From positions 34,984 to 80,455 of the forward strand of contig NZ_BDUF01000018.1 in NCBI RefSeq assembly GCF_002335525.1: DNA of 45,472 nt, given 5' to 3'. The DNA comes from Effusibacillus lacus (lineage in GTDB: Bacteria; Bacillota; Bacilli; Tumebacillales; Effusibacillaceae). A program made the position numbers and the translations under genes. A model generated the notes under the pieces. It made no database searches. It was given only the letters and a program-made list of their open reading frames with translations, and was not told where the DNA came from. Of the stretch, positions 41,846 through 45,472 are shown piece by piece (positions within the stretch are counted from its first letter, which is position 1; each line of letters starts with the position of its first letter).

Positions 41846-42619
41846 CTATCGCCCCGCAAAATTCGGTTTTCGTTTCTCGCCAAACGCTCTCATGCCTTCG
41901 GCCTTATCATCGCTTGCAAACAACAGATAGAAGCTGTTGCGTTCATAGTCCAACCCTTCATTCAAAGGTGTGTCGATAGCCTTCAGGACCGACTTCTTGA
42001 TCAGGCGGACTGCCACCGGCGGCTGTTTGGCAATTTGCTTGGCCAGTTTGACCGCTTCTTGCAGATACGCCTCGACCGGAACCAGTTTGTTGATGAGACC
42101 GTGCCTCAACGCTTCTTCCGCAGGAATCGGTTCCCCTGTCATCAACATCTCCATCGCCTTTACTTTTCCCACCGCTTTGGTCAAACGTTGGGTGCCCCCC
42201 GCTCCGGGCATGATTCCCAGTTTGACCTCCGGTTGACCTATCCTTGCGGTTTCCGAGGCAATGACAATATCGCAATTCATCATCAATTCGCAGCCGCCGC
42301 CGAGTACAAATCCACTGACCGCCGCAATGATCGGTTTCGAAACTTTGGCAATCCGGTCCCACACCGCAAACTGATCTTTTATCAACATGGGGATGGCAGC
42401 TTCGTCAGCCATTTCCGCGATATCCGCCCCGGCAGCAAATGCTGCGTCGTTCCCGGTGATGACAATGGCCCGAATCTTGTCATCCCGGTCCATCCGCTCC
42501 AACTCGGCGACAATTTCATCCACCATCTTCAGGTTAAGAGCGTTCAGAACCTCCGGGCGATTCAGCGTAATGATCCCCACAGCTTGATCTATCGAAACTT
42601 TGATAAATTCGTAGACCAT
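41846..42619 (-). CDS. paaF: Enoyl-CoA hydratase PaaF (2,3-dehydroadipyl-CoA hydratase)
   Basis: A 257-residue crotonase-fold protein with ITLNRPEVLNALNLKMVDEI, the oxyanion hole FAAGADIAEM and GFVLGGGCELMMNCDI, and the hydratase glutamate pair in ETARIGQPEVKLGIMPGAGG. It hydrates 2,3-dehydroadipyl-CoA. It lies between paaK (20 bp) and paaG (about 12 bp). A general enoyl-CoA hydratase is the alternative. Confidence 0.87.
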   Translation of the reverse strand: MVYEFIKVSIDQAVGIITLNRPEVLNALNLKMVDEIVAELERMDRDDKIRAIVITGNDAAFAAGADIAEMADEAAIPMLIKDQFAVWDRIAKVSKPIIAAVSGFVLGGGCELMMNCDIVIASETARIGQPEVKLGIMPGAGGTQRLTKAVGKVKAMEMLMTGEPIPAEEALRHGLINKLVPVEAYLQEAVKLAKQIAKQPPVAVRLIKKSVLKAIDTPLNEGLDYERNSFYLLFASDDKAEGMRAFGEKRKPNFAGR

Positions 42620-42639
42620 CCTAGTTCCTCTCTTTCGCC

Positions 42640-43977
42640 TCAGGACTGTTTGCCGGTCACCACTTTGTTTCTTTTGTCCACAATCCGAATCGCTTTTCCT
42701 TCGCTGCGGGGGATCGAATTGGGTTTGTGAACTTTTACCATCACTGACACGCCAAGCGCATTCTTCATGGCATGACCGATTTCCTTCAGCAAACCGGCAA
42801 CATCTCTGCTGTTTTCAAGGTCTCCGATCTTGAGCATATACTCCTGGGCCAGCTCGCAATGGACTTCAAACCGGTCCAGCGCCCCCTCACGTTCAATCAC
42901 AACCTGATAGTGGGGAGCCAATTGTCTGAAGCCAAAAAGAACAGACTCAATCTCTGTCGGGAATACATTCACGCCGCGAATAATCAACATGTCATCCACG
43001 CGGCCTTTGATCCGCGACATTCGAATGGTTGTGCGTCCACATTTGCATTTTTCCGGATTCAGGGAAGCAATGTCGCCTGTACGGTAGCGGATAACCGGAA
43101 ATGCTTCTTTGGTCAAAGAAGTGAAGACGAGTTCCCCTTCCTCACCATAAGGGAGAACTTCACCGGTATTGGGATCAATAATCTCCGCCAGGAAGTGATC
43201 TTCCGCAATATGCAGTCCATCTTGCGCTTCGTGACATTCAATGGAGACCCCCGGACCCATCACTTCACTCAACCCATAGATGTCAACCGCTTTGATTCCC
43301 AGCTTTCCTTCCAGTTGTTCCCGCATCTCTTCCGACCACGGTTCGGCGCCGAAGATTCCATATTCCAGACTGGTGGATCTCGGATCCAAGCCCATTCTTT
43401 CCATCTCTTCCACAATGTTGAGCACATAGGAAGGCGTTGCGGAGATTCCACGCGGTTCGAAGTCCTGTATCAAGGTGATCTGGCGAGGAGTGTTCCCGCC
43501 GGAAACCGGAACCGCCACAGCTCCCATATATTCGATTCCGTAGTGCAATCCAAGACCGCCGGTGAACAATCCGTATCCGTAAGCATTGTGGAAGATGTCT
43601 CCCGGCCGTCCGCCTGCGCAGCAAATCGCTCTGGCAACAATTTCGGACCAGTTCTCGATGTCCTTTCTGGTATATCCCACAACGGTGGGTTTCCCTTTTG
43701 TGCCTGAGGATCCGTGAATCCGAACCACCTCTTTCATGTCAACGGCAAACAGATTGAAGGGGTAGTTCTCGCGCAAATCGGTTTTCTTCATGAAAGGAAG
43801 GCGCTGCAAATCGTCAAGACTTCGGATATCCTGCGGTTGAACCCTCGCATTGTCAAAATTCCGTTTGTGAAATGGAACATTCTCATAGCAGCGCTTTACC
43901 GTCTCTTTCAGTCTTTCAAGTTGAATCTTTTGCAGTTCTTCCCGTGAGATGGTTTCTATACCGGGATTAAAAATCAT
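42640..43977 (-). CDS. paaK: Phenylacetate-CoA ligase PaaK
   Basis: A 445-residue adenylate-forming ligase that converts phenylacetate to phenylacetyl-CoA using ATP. The P-loop-like motif is IHGSSGTKGKPTVVGY, with AYGYGLFTGGLGLHYGIEYM, then EYGIFGAEPWSEEMR and DIYGLSEVMGPGVS downstream. The flexible C-terminal domain carries MSRIKGRVDDMLIIRGVNVF. A cysteine-rich CKCGR loop is present as in other PaaK proteins. AGGGGG precedes the ATG. It is the committing enzyme of this cluster. Confidence 0.95.
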   Translation of the reverse strand: MIFNPGIETISREELQKIQLERLKETVKRCYENVPFHKRNFDNARVQPQDIRSLDDLQRLPFMKKTDLRENYPFNLFAVDMKEVVRIHGSSGTKGKPTVVGYTRKDIENWSEIVARAICCAGGRPGDIFHNAYGYGLFTGGLGLHYGIEYMGAVAVPVSGGNTPRQITLIQDFEPRGISATPSYVLNIVEEMERMGLDPRSTSLEYGIFGAEPWSEEMREQLEGKLGIKAVDIYGLSEVMGPGVSIECHEAQDGLHIAEDHFLAEIIDPNTGEVLPYGEEGELVFTSLTKEAFPVIRYRTGDIASLNPEKCKCGRTTIRMSRIKGRVDDMLIIRGVNVFPTEIESVLFGFRQLAPHYQVVIEREGALDRFEVHCELAQEYMLKIGDLENSRDVAGLLKEIGHAMKNALGVSVMVKVHKPNSIPRSEGKAIRIVDKRNKVVTGKQS

Positions 43978-44009
43978 CGGATTTTACCCCCTATCTGTAA
44001 CGAGGTTAC

Positions 44010-44465
44010 TCACTTAGGCTTTACACGTGCGTAAGTGCCCAGCGCCACCGCCACCAGTTCACCGTCTCCCGTTGTTATGCGGGCTTCCATGACGATTATT
44101 TTTGAACCCCTTTTGATCACCTTGGACTCTGCCAGCAACAAGTCTCCTCGCGCCGGTGCAAGATAGCTGATCTTGCTTTCCACCGTTACGCATTGCTGCA
44201 CACCGTCGACATGGGGAGCAGCCGCATACCCCATAGCCACATCGGCCAAAGTGCTGGTGACGCCGCCGTGAACCACCCCGTCGATGCTATTGTAAAAATC
44301 CGGGCGAATCTTCAAAGCCGCTTTGCATCCTTGGTCGTCCAGATGTTGGATCTCAATTCCCAGGTAATGATTGAACCGGTTCTTTGATTCGGTGCTGATC
44401 GCGTTGCCGCCTGCAGCTTTCACCGGATCCCCCCTTTCCGTAAACTTGTCTGGAAGCGTTTTCAT
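44010..44465 (-). CDS. PaaI-like hot-dog thioesterase (second)
   Basis: A 151-residue hot-dog thioesterase with the PaaI-family motif VVHGGVTSTLADVAMGYAAA. A ~25-residue polar N-terminal tail precedes the domain. It starts inside the stop of the previous gene (ATGA overlap), so translation is coupled. It may hydrolyse a different dead-end CoA thioester from PaaI; the substrate is unknown. Confidence 0.85.
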   Translation of the reverse strand: MKTLPDKFTERGDPVKAAGGNAISTESKNRFNHYLGIEIQHLDDQGCKAALKIRPDFYNSIDGVVHGGVTSTLADVAMGYAAAPHVDGVQQCVTVESKISYLAPARGDLLLAESKVIKRGSKIIVMEARITTGDGELVAVALGTYARVKPK

Positions 44466-44926
44466 TCAGGTTGTTCCATAGGGATAAAATACTCGTTCTT
44501 CCGATATGCCAAAGCATCCAGAATCGCAACGGTCCCCTGATCGCTCTCAACCCTTATCCGGTACCAGGAAGTCCGATTGGTCCGGCTTTCTTCAACCGCT
44601 GTAGCCCGTAACCGGGTCCCTTCATAACTTGCCGCAAGATACCCGATGTTCATTGAGAGGGCTACCGACGTTTTCCCGTAGGAATTTGAGGCAACGGCGA
44701 AAACGAAGTCCGCCAGAGCAAAAACAACGGCACCATGGGTCGTTCCGTGAGCGTTCAGCATGTCCGCCGTTACATCCAATTCGGCTGTGGCGGTTCCCGC
44801 TCCGACTTCCACCAGTTTTATGCCTAGAAACCGGCCGAACGGATCCTGCTTTACTTTCTCACAGATCTGTTCATAGTACTTTTTGTGAATCATCCCGTCA
44901 GTAAGCTGATTTCTCACTCCGCTCAC
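44462..44926 (-). CDS. paaI: Hydroxyphenylacetyl-CoA thioesterase PaaI
   Basis: A ~154-residue hot-dog thioesterase. The motif LNAHGTTHGAVVFALADFVF is the PaaI active-site helix, and VALSMNIGYLAASYEGTRLR follows. PaaI releases CoA from stalled intermediates. The annotated GTG at 44926 touches the previous stop; a GTG at 44917 has an AGGTGA site and may be the true start. Confidence 0.87.
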   Translation of the reverse strand: MSGVRNQLTDGMIHKKYYEQICEKVKQDPFGRFLGIKLVEVGAGTATAELDVTADMLNAHGTTHGAVVFALADFVFAVASNSYGKTSVALSMNIGYLAASYEGTRLRATAVEESRTNRTSWYRIRVESDQGTVAILDALAYRKNEYFIPMEQPE

Positions 44927-45226
44927 CTACAACGCTTCGGCAAAGTGCATCGACACCAATTTCCCTGCAAATCCCATCAAATCTTTTCCGGCTGCCCGCC
45001 CTTCCGGAGAAGATAACGCATTTGCCAGGGCTTCTTTGGTTTCAAAGTACATTTCTGCAATCAAATGAAGATCGCTTTCTCCCATGGGAGTTCCATAGAC
45101 TTTGTTGACTTCCAGCTTGACAAGGCCCGGCATCTTTGCCGCAAGCGGAGCATGCACATTGTGGTAATGTTCATCAAACTCTTTCACATTTTCCGGTTTC
45201 CGATAGATTGCCACCAACTTAACCAA
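44927..45226 (-). CDS. EthD-family small protein
   Basis: A 99-residue dimeric alpha+beta barrel-type protein. VAIYRKPENVKEFDEHYHNV and HAPLAAKMPGLVKLEVNKVY match the EthD pattern (YxxH..H.PL....PG). EthD-like proteins occur in many degradation clusters with poorly known roles. The start is TTG with GGGAGG seven bases upstream. It is the first gene of the right-hand paa unit. Confidence 0.8.
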   Translation of the reverse strand: MVKLVAIYRKPENVKEFDEHYHNVHAPLAAKMPGLVKLEVNKVYGTPMGESDLHLIAEMYFETKEALANALSSPEGRAAGKDLMGFAGKLVSMHFAEAL

Positions 45227-45246
45227 TTGGAATCCTCCCTTTTTTC

Positions 45247-45302
45247 AACGTGAAAAACGTATCATTATATAACAATATTTTATATAACGTTATTTTCACG
45301 TT
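45247..45302 (-). promoter_or_regulatory. Promoter and nested-palindrome operator of the right-hand paa unit
   Basis: AACGTGAAAA (45247-45256) and TTTTCACGTT (45293-45302) are perfect 10-bp arms enclosing the promoter. Inside are a minus-strand TATAAT (45264-45269), the palindrome ATAACGTTAT (45284-45293) at the -35 position, and two direct copies of TTATATAAC. TTATATAACGTT (45280-45291) is identical to the element at 32289. A separate palindrome, CTGATATCAG, is at 45307-45316. To the right of that I see no gene. Confidence 0.7.
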
Positions 45303-45472
45303 GTTGCTGATATCAGTATATTATTACATTCATTTTTGAGTCAATATATTTTTCTGTTATTTCTGAACTGCACTTAAAATCTATCCTGAAAATTAAAGGC
45401 CACAGACTCACGTAAAAAGGCAATACCAAACTAAGCCCCCTAAGCCCATTGTTAATAAATGGTTGGTGGGTT

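Overview
The window comes from an endospore-forming, moderate-G+C member of the Bacillota. It holds an intact sigK with its pro-sequence, strong AAGGAGG-type ribosome binding sites, a tiny YjcZ-like sporulation peptide, Gram-positive lipoprotein signal peptides, and a phenylacetate (paa) cluster of the kind seen in Bacilli. The gene mix resembles Effusibacillus/Alicyclobacillaceae, but that placement is an impression, not a measurement. Almost all genes lie on the minus strand.

Layout from left to right. (1) 1-560: a non-coding array of nine 41-bp units, each centred on a short hairpin. (2) 559-5255, minus: a zinc-dependent phospholipase C family protein, polyphosphate kinase and exopolyphosphatase; divergent from these, a small unknown gene and the old-yellow-enzyme gene namA. 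(3) 6731-13139, minus: amidase, CobW-type GTPase, a small CxxC protein, a polysaccharide-deacetylase-family hydrolase, an NCS1 permease and a nitrilase-family amidase. A sigma-54 activator gene lies upstream. The nitrilase promoter is a clear sigma-54 promoter with three TATGC-N6-GCATA sites upstream. I infer a pathway for uptake and hydrolysis of a cyclic amide or imide. (4) 15269-16151, plus: a second sigma-54 promoter driving a soluble chemoreceptor-like protein, divergent from the activator. (5) 16323-17024, minus: sigK. (6) 17331-27065, minus: a LacI-type regulator and an operon of a branched-chain-type ABC transporter, an aldehyde dehydrogenase and two tandem iron alcohol dehydrogenases. 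The same 14-bp palindromic operator sits before the regulator gene and before the operon. (7) 27162-27956, minus: a thioesterase remnant and two probable sporulation genes. (8) 28107-45302, mostly minus: the phenylacetate cluster.

The phenylacetate cluster has three transcription units. The right-hand one encodes an EthD-like protein, two hot-dog thioesterases (one is PaaI), PaaK, PaaF, PaaG, PaaJ and an FlK-like thioesterase. The middle one encodes the repressor PaaX, a second Liv-type ABC transporter and a second soluble chemoreceptor-like protein. The left-hand one encodes PaaA, PaaB, PaaC, PaaD and an aldehyde dehydrogenase. PaaK would activate phenylacetate to its CoA thioester, PaaABCD would epoxidise the ring, PaaG would isomerise the epoxide, and PaaF and PaaJ act in the beta-oxidation steps. 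I see no paaE, paaH or hydrolase part of paaZ here. A near-identical 12-bp element occurs in three paa-cluster promoter regions.

The most unusual items are the two matched soluble chemoreceptors, each tied to a different catabolic gene set; the compact sigma-54 switch; the probable AUA start codon of the FlK-like gene; the broken thioesterase start; and the 41-bp hairpin array with paired base changes.
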